Counted from the first letter of the stretch, positions 7,678-17,515 are shown. The stretch: 64,000 nucleotides of DNA from Desulfocicer vacuolatum DSM 3385 (GCF_900176365.1 NZ_FWXY01000002.1:248001-312000); one strand, 5' to 3'. Numbers and translations are program-made. The notes: generated by a model not told the origin, from the sequence alone.

Positions 7678-9369
7678 CTAATCCTGGGTCACCCGCATCA
7701 CCTCTTCCACAGTAGTGATCCCCCCAAGAAGTTTTTCTATACCGCTGTGTCGAAGGGTTGTCATACCCTGTTCCAGGGCCTCGGCTTTAATGGCATTGGC
7801 ATCGGAGGTGGCCAGAATCACCAGCTTTAAAGCCTCATTGACCGCCATGATTTCAAATATGGCCTGACGTCCGGAATACCCGGTGTTAAAACAGGCCGGG
7901 CATCCCACGGCCCGGTAAACCGTCTTTCCCACCAAGTCTGCCTGATCAATGCGAAAGCCTTTAATATCCCCTTCCTTTAAAGTGTAAGCTTCCCGGCAGC
8001 CGGGGCACAGGGTTCTCACCAGTCGCTGGGCAATCACCGCCTTCACCGACGAGGTGATCAAATAGGGTTCCACACCCAGATCCACCAGACGGGTAACAGC
8101 ACTGGGGGCATCATTGGTGTGCAGGGTGGAAAACACCAGATGACCGGTGAGGGCCGACTGAATGGCCACCTGGGATGTTTCAAGATCCCGGATCTCCCCC
8201 ACAAGGATCACATCAGGATCCTGGCGCACAATGGATCTTAAGCCCTTGGCAAAGGTAACACCTATTTTACGGTTCACCTGGATCTGGCCAATACCTTTGA
8301 GCTTATATTCCACCGGATCTTCAATGGTGATAATATTTTTATCCGGTGAGTTAATGGCACTCAATGCCGCATAAAGGGTGGTGGTCTTTCCACTGCCTGT
8401 GGGACCTGTCACCAGAACAATGCCGTTATTTAGGCGAATTAATTTATTGAGAATCGCATAATTTTCAGGGGAAATACCAAACTGGGACAGCTCCAGCAAT
8501 GCCCGGGATTTATTTAACAAGCGCAGCACCAGTCGTTCTCCAAAGGCCGTGGGCACAGTGGATACCCGGATATCGATCTCTTGATCTCCGATGCGCACAT
8601 CCAGTCGTCCATCCTGGGGAATTCTTTTTTCTGCAATATTCATGTCCGCCATGACCTTGATGCGGGACACCAGGGCCGACTGTATCCACCGGGGGGGAGA
8701 CAACATGTCATACAATATGCCGTCAATGCGATACCGGACTTTGATGCTGTCCTTAAAAGGCTCAATGTGAATATCACTGGCCCTTGCCTTCACCGACTGG
8801 GAGATCATATGGTTCACAAGCTTGATCACCGGGGCATCACTGGTGTCATCCAGAAGATCCGTGGTTTCCTCAATCTCCTGGAGAATACTGGAACCGTTAC
8901 CGGCCATGTCTTCCACCAGCTGACTTGCGCTGTCAGTGTCTTGGTCGTACAGGGTGTTTATGGCTGACAGAATTTCGTTTCTTCTGGAAAGTCCGGCCCG
9001 GTAAGCCCCATGTCCCAAAATTCCTGCAAGATCATCGGCAACGGGCAGATGAACGGGGTCATTCATGACAATGTGCACCCCGCTTTTTTCCCCTGCAACG
9101 GGAACCATGCAATGGGCCTTTAAAAACTGTATGGGAACCCGGGAGATAAATTCCCGGGGTATCAGGTCGGGCACTGGATGTTTCACAAGGGGCATGGCAT
9201 ATAGTTCAGCCATGGCCCGTATAATCTCCTGTTCTGTCATGATTTTTGATTTTAAAAGCGCATGGACAAAATTACCCCCGGCGTTTGCATGGATGGCCAT
9301 GATTTTCTCACGGTCCGTGGCCCCAAGTGATCTCTTGCTTGACACCACCTCAATAAAGCGGTTGATCAT
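7678..9369 (-). CDS. gspE: Type II secretion ATPase GspE
   Basis: The 563-residue cytoplasmic ATPase powers pseudopilus assembly. It has an N-terminal GspE/MshEN-like domain (about 25-145) and a catalytic domain with Walker A GPTGSGKT (322-329), Asp box ITIEDPVEY, Walker B VILVGEIRD (388-395), and HLVFSTLHTND. Two CxxC pairs (CPGC about 455, CPAC about 490) form the usual zinc site. It is the last gsp gene of the operon and starts 3 nt after the gspD stop. The normally adjacent gspF is absent. Confidence 0.95.
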   Translation of the reverse strand: MINRFIEVVSSKRSLGATDREKIMAIHANAGGNFVHALLKSKIMTEQEIIRAMAELYAMPLVKHPVPDLIPREFISRVPIQFLKAHCMVPVAGEKSGVHIVMNDPVHLPVADDLAGILGHGAYRAGLSRRNEILSAINTLYDQDTDSASQLVEDMAGNGSSILQEIEETTDLLDDTSDAPVIKLVNHMISQSVKARASDIHIEPFKDSIKVRYRIDGILYDMLSPPRWIQSALVSRIKVMADMNIAEKRIPQDGRLDVRIGDQEIDIRVSTVPTAFGERLVLRLLNKSRALLELSQFGISPENYAILNKLIRLNNGIVLVTGPTGSGKTTTLYAALSAINSPDKNIITIEDPVEYKLKGIGQIQVNRKIGVTFAKGLRSIVRQDPDVILVGEIRDLETSQVAIQSALTGHLVFSTLHTNDAPSAVTRLVDLGVEPYLITSSVKAVIAQRLVRTLCPGCREAYTLKEGDIKGFRIDQADLVGKTVYRAVGCPACFNTGYSGRQAIFEIMAVNEALKLVILATSDANAIKAEALEQGMTTLRHSGIEKLLGGITTVEEVMRVTQD

Positions 9370-9372
9370 AAT

Positions 9373-11319
9373 TTACTCCAGCGGAGAGAGCCGCCCTCCT
9401 TTATATAACTTCACATCCCCTTTTTTGATGGTGTCAATCTCTTTTTTTTTCTCATCATAGATCTCCCTGGCCTCCAGGGGATTTTTCACCACTCTGGGGG
9501 TGAGAAACACATAAAGATTGGTTCTGTCTTCCCCACTGGAAAGGGTTTTAAAAAGATATCCAAGACCCGGGATTCCCCCCAGACAGGGCACACTGTATTC
9601 CGCCCGGGAGAGCGTTTCATCAATGAGCCCCCCAATGACAATGGTGTGGCCATCCTCCACAATAAGGGTGGTGTCGATTTGACGCTTCAGGGTGGTGGGC
9701 CTGTCATTGCTTTGTTCATTGGCATTGTCAAGCTTGGTCACCTCCTGGTACACATCCAGACGTACCAGACGGTCTTTGCTGATCTGGGGAGTGATTTTTA
9801 GTGTAATACCCACATCTTTATACTCGTAAGAGCTGTAGGTGTCTGTGGCATTGTCTGCAGCAGACCGGGTCTGGTAGGGAACGTTCTTTCCAATGGTAAG
9901 GCTTGCCTCTTCATTATCTGTGGTCAGCACCTGGGGGGTGGAAAGAATATGAACATTGGAATCATTTTGATAGGCCTGGATCACTGCCCCCAATGTGGGA
10001 AAGGTAATCCCCCCAATGGTGAGCCGTTCACCCATCACCCCCACGGAAAATCCCGCAGGTAAACTTCCTTTGGTTACAATGCTGTTAAAATTTGAATAAC
10101 TATTACCGCTGTACCCACCAAAGATAACACCGTCATCATTGTCAATGCCATCTCCGACACGCCATTCTGTGCCCAGGTTAAGGCCATTTTCAACATTTAC
10201 CTCCATGATCAGGCACTCAATGTACACCATGGCCCTGGGAATATCCAATTTGGAAATCACCTCCTCCAGAACGGGATAGTCCTCTTTTTCCGCCATGATG
10301 ATCAAGCTGTTGGTGGCAGGATCAGCAGTAATTCTGGCGGATTTGGATACCAGGGGGGCCAGTTTTTTGCCTTCAACCTGTTTTTTACCGCTGTCCGAAG
10401 GGATTTCCTGGAGCACCTTGGCCAAATCCTCTGCATTGGCATGCTCCAGATAATACACCCGGATTTTTTCATCCCCCCGGGGCACCTTTTTATCCAGAAG
10501 TGCCACCAATTGCTTCACCCGGTCCGTTTCCACTTCACTGGCAAGAAGCACAACGGAATTGGTTCTTTCATCTGCAACAAATTTCACCACCATGTCCGGG
10601 TCGGTTTTTCCCTTTTCCCCCCGGCTCCGGGCCGTGAAAATGCCGGTGAGATTTTTCACAAGCTTAGATGCATCGGCATGTTCCACCGGAATCACGGAGA
10701 TCTGTTTACCAATGCCCATGACATCCACGGCAACAATAATTTTTAACAATCGCTCAATATTGGAAAGGGTGTCGGTGATGATGAGGGTGTTGGTATCACT
10801 GTAGGATAAAACAATGCTTCCCTTGGACACCAATGGGGTGAGAAGACGCTTTATGTCATTGGCATCGGCATATCTTAAGGGAATAATACGGGTGACCAGC
10901 CTGTCCCCGGCAACATCACCTGATTTTCGAACCCCGGTATCGATGTTCTGAGATTTTGCATCGGGGGACGGAATGATTTTAATCACCCGCCCGGCCTGCA
11001 CCGTGGAAAACCCGTTGATATTCAAGACCGATTCAAAGACCATGTACGCTTCCTTAACCGATATTTTTGAAGGAGAAATAATGGTGACATTCCCCTTGAC
11101 CCGTCGATCCACAATGAAATTCTTTCCGGTGAGTTCACTGATAAATTTTATAAATACATTGATATCCACATCACTGAAATCAATGGATACCAGTTTATCT
11201 TCCCCTTGATCAACACCAGAGGGGGCACAGGCGGCATTTTGCACCCGGAACACCATTGTTCCCAGGCAAATCATCAGCATGATCAACAGACCGGACAATA
11301 ATTTTTTTCTACTCCACAT
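9373..11319 (-). CDS. gspD: Type II secretion outer-membrane secretin GspD
   Basis: The 648-residue protein has a signal peptide (MWSRKKLLSGLLIMLMICLG), an N0 domain (SIDFSDVDINVFIKFISELT), three N1-N3 KH-like repeats (for example VIPLRYADANDI, IPVEHADASKL, YYLEHANAEDL), and a C-terminal secretin barrel with VPYQTR, YKDVGITLKITPQIS and HTIVIGGLIDE. It forms the outer-membrane channel. I chose the ATG at 11319 because AAGGAG lies about 10 nt upstream and the signal peptide begins there; it overlaps the gspC end by 11 nt, indicating coupled translation. Confidence 0.94.
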   Translation of the reverse strand: MWSRKKLLSGLLIMLMICLGTMVFRVQNAACAPSGVDQGEDKLVSIDFSDVDINVFIKFISELTGKNFIVDRRVKGNVTIISPSKISVKEAYMVFESVLNINGFSTVQAGRVIKIIPSPDAKSQNIDTGVRKSGDVAGDRLVTRIIPLRYADANDIKRLLTPLVSKGSIVLSYSDTNTLIITDTLSNIERLLKIIVAVDVMGIGKQISVIPVEHADASKLVKNLTGIFTARSRGEKGKTDPDMVVKFVADERTNSVVLLASEVETDRVKQLVALLDKKVPRGDEKIRVYYLEHANAEDLAKVLQEIPSDSGKKQVEGKKLAPLVSKSARITADPATNSLIIMAEKEDYPVLEEVISKLDIPRAMVYIECLIMEVNVENGLNLGTEWRVGDGIDNDDGVIFGGYSGNSYSNFNSIVTKGSLPAGFSVGVMGERLTIGGITFPTLGAVIQAYQNDSNVHILSTPQVLTTDNEEASLTIGKNVPYQTRSAADNATDTYSSYEYKDVGITLKITPQISKDRLVRLDVYQEVTKLDNANEQSNDRPTTLKRQIDTTLIVEDGHTIVIGGLIDETLSRAEYSVPCLGGIPGLGYLFKTLSSGEDRTNLYVFLTPRVVKNPLEAREIYDEKKKEIDTIKKGDVKLYKGGRLSPLE

Positions 11320-12181
11320 GATATTGAATCTCCTTTGTCTTTCCCCGCCGTTTGATCTGCACATTCACATCTGATGCATCTTTTAATAGCTCATAGAAGG
11401 TCAGGGCATCATCCACGCTCTCAATTTCTTTACCGTCAACCCCCATGATAATATCCCCGTTTTTAAGCCCCATGTTTTGGAACAAAGAATTTTTTTTAAT
11501 GCCGTACAGCAACAGCCCGTCGGGTTTTCCCCGGGAAAAGTGGGGTCTCACCCGGACATCTCCCATGAGTTTATTGATATTTCCCAGGGCTTCATTCACC
11601 ATGGTACGGCTCAGGGTATTTTTTTCACCGGTTTTCCCCCCCGACAGAACAGAAGGAAATAAAGGAGCCGCCGGAACACCGGAACCCTTGGCAGGCTCCA
11701 TCAAAAGCACTTCATCCCGTCCCTTGTAAGAAAGAATCACCTTTTCCCGTAACACTGCCTTTATCAAAGCGTTTTGAACAGTGTCTCCCTTTTGATAGCG
11801 TTTTTGTTCTTTTTTACGCCCCTCCTTTATAATGGCAAAGGCTCCCCGGGGTTCTAAAACAATGGTTCCCAGCAGTTTCAGATCAAGACGGGTTTTTTCC
11901 AGGGTATCCACCAAGGGAATTTCAGGATCAGGCCCAGAAACTTCTTTTTTTTCTTCCAACGCTGCCTTAAACAAATTTCTTTTTTCTATGGCAGCATAAT
12001 GTTGTCTGGATTTTTTTTTCTTTTTTATCTCTTTGGCAGTGTCACCAAGTGACAGATCCACATGGTGGGACATTACAGGAAGCACAAATAGATCATTCCA
12101 TTGGCCATAAAACATCTGTGCCCCCTGGAAGGCCAGCAAAGAGAGCAATAGAAGATGGATGACAATAAACCCTTTTTTCAT
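11309..12181 (-). CDS. gspC: Type II secretion inner-membrane protein GspC
   Basis: The 290-residue protein has one N-terminal membrane segment (FIVIHLLLLSLLAFQGAQMF), a homology region in the middle (LDLKLLGTIV followed by AFAIIKEG), and a C-terminal PDZ domain (about 215-288) containing LLLYGIKKNSLFQNMGLKNG. GspC links the inner-membrane platform to the secretin. It overlaps gspN by 4 nt upstream and gspD by 11 nt downstream. A lysine run (KKKKK, about 55) lies between the membrane segment and the homology region. Confidence 0.9.
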   Translation of the reverse strand: MKKGFIVIHLLLLSLLAFQGAQMFYGQWNDLFVLPVMSHHVDLSLGDTAKEIKKKKKSRQHYAAIEKRNLFKAALEEKKEVSGPDPEIPLVDTLEKTRLDLKLLGTIVLEPRGAFAIIKEGRKKEQKRYQKGDTVQNALIKAVLREKVILSYKGRDEVLLMEPAKGSGVPAAPLFPSVLSGGKTGEKNTLSRTMVNEALGNINKLMGDVRVRPHFSRGKPDGLLLYGIKKNSLFQNMGLKNGDIIMGVDGKEIESVDDALTFYELLKDASDVNVQIKRRGKTKEIQYHVE

Positions 12182-13068
12182 AGACTCACCCCGGGCCTGT
12201 CCAAGGTGCCTTTAATCTTAAAGGGAACGCCCTTGCCCTTGAACCGCCCAAGAAAAGCGGACACCATTGGCGGAAGATTGGGAATCCCGGCAAGGTAACC
12301 GGCATCCGGTTGCACACGGCCCTTTAAATCAAGCCTGCTGCGTGATATTGGCGCATTGAGTGCAACCGTCCCTGACACCGTCAGGGTCATCTCAGCCCCC
12401 GTGGCCCGGCATCCAAGAATTTCAAGATTATTATCCTCTAAGCGATATGTGATTTTCACGGTTTCAAAATTCACTCCGGGAATGCCCATGCCGGACAATA
12501 TTTCATGGACAATATCAACGGCACAGTTTGTAATCTTAATTTCCCCTATGCCCCCCAGGCCTCTGTCTTGGCTTCTGGAAAGGGTAAACTGCCCTCCGGC
12601 AAGACATGACACCGTAATATCCCCCTGGGGGCTTTTATATTGAAAATTTTCAATGTGGATACCGTCAAACCGGGCATCCACAATATAGCTTAACGGCATC
12701 CCGGAAAGTCCCTGTTCCGGTTCAAGGGAAAATTCCACCCTGCCAAAGGCCCTGCCCTTATATAAATCCATATCAAAATCAATGGTTTTGGATTCATTCA
12801 AAAAAGTGGTCCATGCAGGCTTTAACCATAAATGCTCCACAAAAATCCGGCGGTCCCGGGGAAGGGAAACCACAATGCCTTTCCCCCCCAGTTTCAAGGG
12901 AAGATGCCATTTAATATCTTCCATGGAAATCGTCACCGGCTCCAGGGACTTATTGAGTATCCGGGACATTATTGTGGCCAGTCTTTCACCGGGGAGCAAC
13001 AGATATAAAAAAACAACAAACGCCCCAAGGGTATACAAAAGATATAAAAAAATCGATTTAACACCCAT
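12178..13068 (-). CDS. gspN: Type II secretion protein GspN
   Basis: The 296-residue protein has an N-terminal membrane anchor (FLYLLYTLGAFVVFLYLLL) and a beta-rich AsmA-like periplasmic domain. This matches the GspN family, which occurs in a subset of type II systems, including deltaproteobacterial ones. It ends with a GTLDRPGV motif. Its exact role is unclear. Start and stop each overlap a neighbour by 1-4 nt, so it is translationally coupled with gspM and gspC. Confidence 0.85.
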   Translation of the reverse strand: MGVKSIFLYLLYTLGAFVVFLYLLLPGERLATIMSRILNKSLEPVTISMEDIKWHLPLKLGGKGIVVSLPRDRRIFVEHLWLKPAWTTFLNESKTIDFDMDLYKGRAFGRVEFSLEPEQGLSGMPLSYIVDARFDGIHIENFQYKSPQGDITVSCLAGGQFTLSRSQDRGLGGIGEIKITNCAVDIVHEILSGMGIPGVNFETVKITYRLEDNNLEILGCRATGAEMTLTVSGTVALNAPISRSRLDLKGRVQPDAGYLAGIPNLPPMVSAFLGRFKGKGVPFKIKGTLDRPGVSL

Positions 13069-13604
13069 CAGGCAGCATCCTCCGGAACCAGCACCCAGGC
13101 ATCCACCACCGCATCCAGAAGCCGGTTTTTTTTACCGGTTTTTACCAAAGAAACCCCTGAAATATGAACGCCCCTGTCAGCGGTTTCAATGAGATAAAGA
13201 AAATCCATGAACTCCTTTAAATACAAAGATTCAAGTTTAACCTTTACCATGGAAACAGTGCCGGTGCCATTGCCCTGTTTGCGGGAATCGGGTTTCATGT
13301 GCACAATATTTTCCTTGACCTTACTTTTCATGGCCTGTTGATCCAGAAAGGAAAACAGGGTAAATCCCTTTACACGTTTTTCCCCGGTGGATAATCCCTG
13401 GGCAACAGCCAAGCCCATGCGGTGATGCCGGGTCTCCATGGAGAGCATCTCCTGTAAATTTTTTTCAGCCACAGCCACCCTTTTTTCCAGGTGTTCTTTT
13501 TTTTCCATGGCCGGTAATAATATGCCTTTAAAGGCAAAAAACAGTAATAAAAAGCATACTCCCAGAAAAAGAACTTTTTTTTCCCGCATGGAAAGCTGTT
13601 TCAT
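13068..13604 (-). CDS. gspM: Type II secretion protein GspM
   Basis: The 178-residue protein has a short cytoplasmic N-terminus, one membrane segment (KVLFLGVCFLLLFFAFKGIL), a coiled coil (EKKEHLEKRVAVAEKNLQEM), and a ferredoxin-like periplasmic domain with VKVKLESLYLKEFMDFLYLI. GspM pairs with GspL in the inner-membrane platform. The assignment rests on topology, size and position between gspL and gspN, since sequence conservation in this family is low. Confidence 0.85.
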   Translation of the reverse strand: MKQLSMREKKVLFLGVCFLLLFFAFKGILLPAMEKKEHLEKRVAVAEKNLQEMLSMETRHHRMGLAVAQGLSTGEKRVKGFTLFSFLDQQAMKSKVKENIVHMKPDSRKQGNGTGTVSMVKVKLESLYLKEFMDFLYLIETADRGVHISGVSLVKTGKKNRLLDAVVDAWVLVPEDAA

Positions 13605-15223
13605 GAATTCTCCTTTTTAACCATGGATACATCATTCCTGCCGTTTGTGGTCTGAAAAACAAATTTAAAGCGAATACGTTTGTCATTCTTATCTGCTGCT
13701 GCATTACTGATTTTTACATCAATGAAAAACGCAGAGGATTCCATGGCTGTTTTCATTTTATCCACGCTGTCATAGGTGTCTGTATTCCCGGAAATAACCA
13801 TGCGACCGTCGTTGAAAACCAGTCGGGAAATTTCCACATCAACGGTGGGGGGAATCCGACTGGAAAGTTCAAAAAACAGATCTGTTATTTTAGTATCAGC
13901 GACAAAACGATGTTGCATGTTCCGGGCCCCCGGGGATTTTTCCAAAGCCTGTCGCATCTGGATTTTCATCTGCATGTAAGGATCCACAACGGTGGTAATC
14001 TCCGGAAAGCTTCTTTTTAAAACAGTGACGGCCCGGCGGTCCATGGCTGCTGACTTATTTTCAAGGGAAGCAATGTCCATATACTGCCCGGCAACGGCCA
14101 TAACAAAGCAAAACAGAAGCAAAACACCCGTGGTTATCAGTTGTGGCATATGTTTTTCCACAAACGCACCTTGACCATTACCATTGCGGCAAAAATTAAG
14201 ATAGCCTTGTTTCCCACTGCATTGGGCCGCGGCAAAGGCGTTAACATAGTCATGGGCATCGGGTTGAAGAACCAATGTTTGGCTTTCAGGGGATGGCAAA
14301 ACCAGGGTGGCATCTTCAAACACCACAGGGACGTCAAGGATTTTTTCCAGCCGGGCCTTTAATCCATGGACAATGTCCATTTCTTCCCCCCGGACATGGG
14401 GTAAAATGATGTGACAGCCCAAAAGCGGCGGGGTAATTCCCAGGCGATGGCGGAAAAGCATAAGGGTGCGTGACACATCCATGGCCACATGGGTATCCCT
14501 TTGTTCAGGCGACATTACCAGGGATCTGAACCCCACAATATTCCTGTCAAGGATCCCGTTTACCACCAGGCAATGGGAGGTCACATCCACCATGAGGTAA
14601 AACCCCCTGTCCGCCAGGGAAGAAAAAAAAAGATGAGAAGCCAGATAACCGGCAGATGAGATCAAACCCGGTGCCATGCCCCGTTTTCCCAGACCATCGT
14701 AAATCACATCCACAACCGTGGTGGAAAGGGAGGCCGTTAAAAAAATATGGTCATCACTGAGGGAAAGACCGGTGGAAATAAAATCATGGGTGTGGGGCTC
14801 ATCGGGCAGGGGGAGCGCGGCATCAAGCTCCATGGGAAGCACCTGTCCGATTTTCCACCGGGACCGAAAGGGCAGATCCATGTGCCGAAAAAAAAACAAA
14901 AAGGCTGGAATGGCCACCGCGACCCGGGAACAGGCAGAAAAATCCATTTTTTGGGCCAATCGATCCAAAACCTCATCCAGGGCAGATTCACCATCCCGGT
15001 CCCCGTTTTTTTTCTCCACCAAAGGCTGCATATAAAGTGTGGTGGCATTGAGGATCACAAGCCCCTTTACCGTGGGCTTTAGAATCAATGCAGACAATGT
15101 CCAGGAAAAGGGGGTGGCAGCACCTTTTTCCGCATGTTGCCCCCCTGTCCCTTTTGGAATGATGTCAGCGGAATCAGGACATGGGGTATCTTTTATTTCC
15201 AGTGCAAGCAAATGGCCATTCAT
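13601..15223 (-). CDS. gspL: Type II secretion protein GspL (PilM/PilN-like)
   Basis: The 540-residue protein has an N-terminal actin-like cytoplasmic domain similar to PilM/GspL (about 1-350, with VAVAIPAFLFFFRHMDLPF and YLMVDVTSHCLVVNG). It is followed by a membrane segment (LITTGVLLLFCFVMAVAGQY) and a PilN-like periplasmic ferredoxin domain with IPPTVDVEISRLVFNDGRMV. GspL recruits the ATPase GspE to the membrane. It overlaps gspM by 4 nt and is separated from gspK by 3 nt. Confidence 0.88.
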   Translation of the reverse strand: MNGHLLALEIKDTPCPDSADIIPKGTGGQHAEKGAATPFSWTLSALILKPTVKGLVILNATTLYMQPLVEKKNGDRDGESALDEVLDRLAQKMDFSACSRVAVAIPAFLFFFRHMDLPFRSRWKIGQVLPMELDAALPLPDEPHTHDFISTGLSLSDDHIFLTASLSTTVVDVIYDGLGKRGMAPGLISSAGYLASHLFFSSLADRGFYLMVDVTSHCLVVNGILDRNIVGFRSLVMSPEQRDTHVAMDVSRTLMLFRHRLGITPPLLGCHIILPHVRGEEMDIVHGLKARLEKILDVPVVFEDATLVLPSPESQTLVLQPDAHDYVNAFAAAQCSGKQGYLNFCRNGNGQGAFVEKHMPQLITTGVLLLFCFVMAVAGQYMDIASLENKSAAMDRRAVTVLKRSFPEITTVVDPYMQMKIQMRQALEKSPGARNMQHRFVADTKITDLFFELSSRIPPTVDVEISRLVFNDGRMVISGNTDTYDSVDKMKTAMESSAFFIDVKISNAAADKNDKRIRFKFVFQTTNGRNDVSMVKKENS

Positions 15224-15226
15224 GGT

Positions 15227-16372
15227 TTATTTGGTTAAGAGTTCCAGAAGCCTGCAGGACCATGCCCCTGTTTTCTCTTGTTTTTCCCTTTTTATGATAC
15301 CGGTTAATGTGACCATGCGACCGTTGAGATCTGCCACGGCTGTTGCCCCAAACAAATGGCTTGAATAGGTAATAATGGATTCAAATGCCTTTTTTTCCTT
15401 TTCAGACAACTGTATAACCTGTTCATACCATCCTTTGTCAAGGGCATTTATAAATCGCTCACTGTCCGGTTCCTGTTCCAGCCTGAATGCCACAAGGGCC
15501 GAAGCCTCATCCTCCATGCCTGTGGGGAGCATGAAAGACAACACTTCCTCTCCGGCAGTATTGATATTAATTAAACCGGAAAAAGAGAATCGGCCTTTTT
15601 TTTTCCTGGTACCGGCCATGCCATGGATGGAAAAAAATTGCCCAATTTGAACATCCGTGCCCGACGGTGTCATGGATAAGTCATCGTTGTCCACAAGCCC
15701 AGATGCCATGTCTGCCTTTCCCCATTCAAGAAAGTTATCAGAAACACCTTTAACAAAATAAAGTTCATCCAGGGTGGTCAACGGCCCATTGGTGCAGAAC
15801 ACTGGAGGATCCAGGGATTCATAATAATCTGTTTCCGCACCGGATATTCCGGTGACAGCATCATCGTCTCCACTGTCCAGCCAGTCTTTTAAAGCGTTGA
15901 TGATTTCCGCCGGGTCCCTGTCATCCCGGGATTTATCCCCGGAAATGATAAGGCCCAACATGCGTTCCCACAATTGACGTTGATTTTCGTTAAATGCGTT
16001 GCCGGGATAGGCATCCAACAGGGCATTGACCTGAATTTTTCCCAGCTCATCGGTGATGGAAAGGTTAAGGCTCCCCCGGGGTATTTCCAATGCAGCCACG
16101 GCCATGGCCAGTTTTTCAGGGCTTGCCCAATCTTCCTGGAGGGAATCAATCTCGTTTTTTTCAGCATCTGCGGCAAGGATAGCCATGGCCAGTTGAATGC
16201 CGGACCAGGCGGTTTGTCTGGCCTGGAACAATTCCAGGGCCGCCGTACTCCGGGACGCAGCCTTTCCGGCCCGGCGTCCCACCTCCAGGGCTGCTGCCGT
16301 TAAAACAGAAATCAAGGCAAGGGTCATGAAAAGGGCCACACCCCGGTTATTCTTCATTGGGTTTCTCATCAT
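15227..16372 (-). CDS. gspK: Type II secretion minor pseudopilin GspK
   Basis: The 381-residue protein has a prepilin-like N-terminus NNRGVALFMTLALISVLTAA in which G/V is the likely cleavage site and the residue at +5 position is not Glu, as is typical of GspK. A large alpha-helical insertion contains two helix-hairpin-helix-like parts (INVNALLDAYPG, LDELYFVKGVSD). GspK caps the pseudopilus tip with GspI and GspJ. The ATG overlaps the gspJ stop as ATGA, so translation is coupled. Confidence 0.9.
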   Translation of the reverse strand: MMRNPMKNNRGVALFMTLALISVLTAAALEVGRRAGKAASRSTAALELFQARQTAWSGIQLAMAILAADAEKNEIDSLQEDWASPEKLAMAVAALEIPRGSLNLSITDELGKIQVNALLDAYPGNAFNENQRQLWERMLGLIISGDKSRDDRDPAEIINALKDWLDSGDDDAVTGISGAETDYYESLDPPVFCTNGPLTTLDELYFVKGVSDNFLEWGKADMASGLVDNDDLSMTPSGTDVQIGQFFSIHGMAGTRKKKGRFSFSGLININTAGEEVLSFMLPTGMEDEASALVAFRLEQEPDSERFINALDKGWYEQVIQLSEKEKKAFESIITYSSHLFGATAVADLNGRMVTLTGIIKREKQEKTGAWSCRLLELLTK

Positions 16373-17169
16373 TCCAAAGCATCCCTGTACACCGGCAGGG
16401 CAATGGAAGTCATAATCACATCACCTGCCAAACTGTTATCCCGGGCCTTGCCGGCATGGTATCCAATGATCACATCTATGGCACGGGGGGTGGCATGATC
16501 AAAGGCTTCGCCATCGGAATCCCAGTGGGTGAATCGTTCATTTTCTCCGTTCAAGAAAGCCAACTCAAAGGAAGATACATCCTTTATCAATATGGGGTCA
16601 CAGGAATTTTGTACCCCATCTTCCCAGGGAGGCAGGGATTCAGACCGACACAGATCAAATCCGCCGTTTTCATTGGCACGCACATAATAGATGATTTGAA
16701 CCGGCCGCTGATGCCCACCTTCTCCATGGATAGTTAAAAGCCCTTGGGAGACAAATCGCAATCTAAAAAAATCCTTCCCCCCCACGTTATCTTTATCCCC
16801 CACCAGCCTGAAGGGATCAGGCATGGATCGGGTATCAGGTTTTACATAGGCCGGAGACAGGGAAAAATGGGCAAACGTCAGATCCCGGGAGATGATTTTC
16901 AAAGGAATGGACAGGGCCCCATCCCGGGCAATGGCTGTCTGAATATGATCAGAAGACATGACAAAGGCTTTAAAAGAGGAAACCACAGTGGTCATTAAAA
17001 TAGCAAAAATCACCACTGCCACCAGAATTTCCATGAGGGTGAACCCTTTGTTGGAAGGACTCGCTTCGCTGCCCTTCCAACCAAAAGTTGCAACAGACAC
17101 GCTTCGCATGCTGATGAACTTTTGGTTCAAGGTGCTGAGCTGCATCTGAGGTTTGTATATTTTTCTCAT
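16369..17169 (-). CDS. gspJ: Type II secretion minor pseudopilin GspJ (start uncertain)
   Basis: The mature part begins at NKG/FTLMEILVAVVIFAILMTTV, a type IV prepilin cleavage motif with Glu at +5, followed by a GspJ domain including FELAFLNG and VIIGYHAGKARDNS. The N-terminus is odd. The frame remains open into the composite repeat at 17167-17500 and I see no good ribosome binding site. The ATG at 17169 gives a leader of about 42 residues and the ATG at 17109 one of about 22. The leader is encoded by two nested inverted repeats (17051-17080 and 17079-17127). The repeat separates gspJ from gspI within the operon. Confidence 0.8.
   Translation of the reverse strand: MRKIYKPQMQLSTLNQKFISMRSVSVATFGWKGSEASPSNKGFTLMEILVAVVIFAILMTTVVSSFKAFVMSSDHIQTAIARDGALSIPLKIISRDLTFAHFSLSPAYVKPDTRSMPDPFRLVGDKDNVGGKDFFRLRFVSQGLLTIHGEGGHQRPVQIIYYVRANENGGFDLCRSESLPPWEDGVQNSCDPILIKDVSSFELAFLNGENERFTHWDSDGEAFDHATPRAIDVIIGYHAGKARDNSLAGDVIMTSIALPVYRDALE
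17051..17127. repeat. Nested inverted repeats in the gspJ leader
   Basis: TTGGAAGG at 17051-17058 pairs with CCTTCCAA at 17073-17080. AACCAAAAGTT at 17079-17089 pairs with AACTTTTGGTT at 17117-17127. Both lie in the region that would encode the GspJ leader peptide, upstream of the prepilin motif. Confidence 0.75.
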
Positions 17170-17500
17170 AATTGCCGCGGGCAGACCGTGCTCTGGTCCG
17201 GATCTGCCCACAACAAATCTTGAAATATGTCCCTGATCTACCACGAATTCCATTTAACGGGCATCTCCTGCCAAACACAACGAATATTGAAAATGGTATT
17301 ATACCGCCACCCCCCGATGGGCAATGGGGCCCGGACCGGAACTGTAGACAGCTCAATTGTCCGGTTCCTATTGCCCATCGGGGGGCGCTGCCTTGGAGGC
17401 TGCATTGTATATAACTGCCACGGGCAGACCTTATTCTGATCCGGTTCTGCCCACAACGAATCTTGAAATACCCCTCTGATTTGAGGAGTGTTTCATATAA
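17167..17500 (-). repeat. Composite repeat B-linker-A-B between gspI and gspJ
   Basis: Read on the plus strand, a B module (17167-17255) leads through the linker (TTTAACGGGCATCTCCTGCC) to a reversed A module (17306-17388, arms GATGGGCAAT/ATTGCCCATC). A short GGAGGCTGCATTG segment then precedes a second B module (17411-17500) in the same orientation as the first. The 346-nt gspI-gspJ gap is filled almost entirely by this element. Confidence 0.9.
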
Positions 17501-17515
17501 AAAAAGTGTATCCAC

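Noticed and set aside
17170-17253. N-terminal extension of gspJ to 17253
   Set aside because: These codons are the B repeat; the same peptide appears wherever B occurs in that frame.
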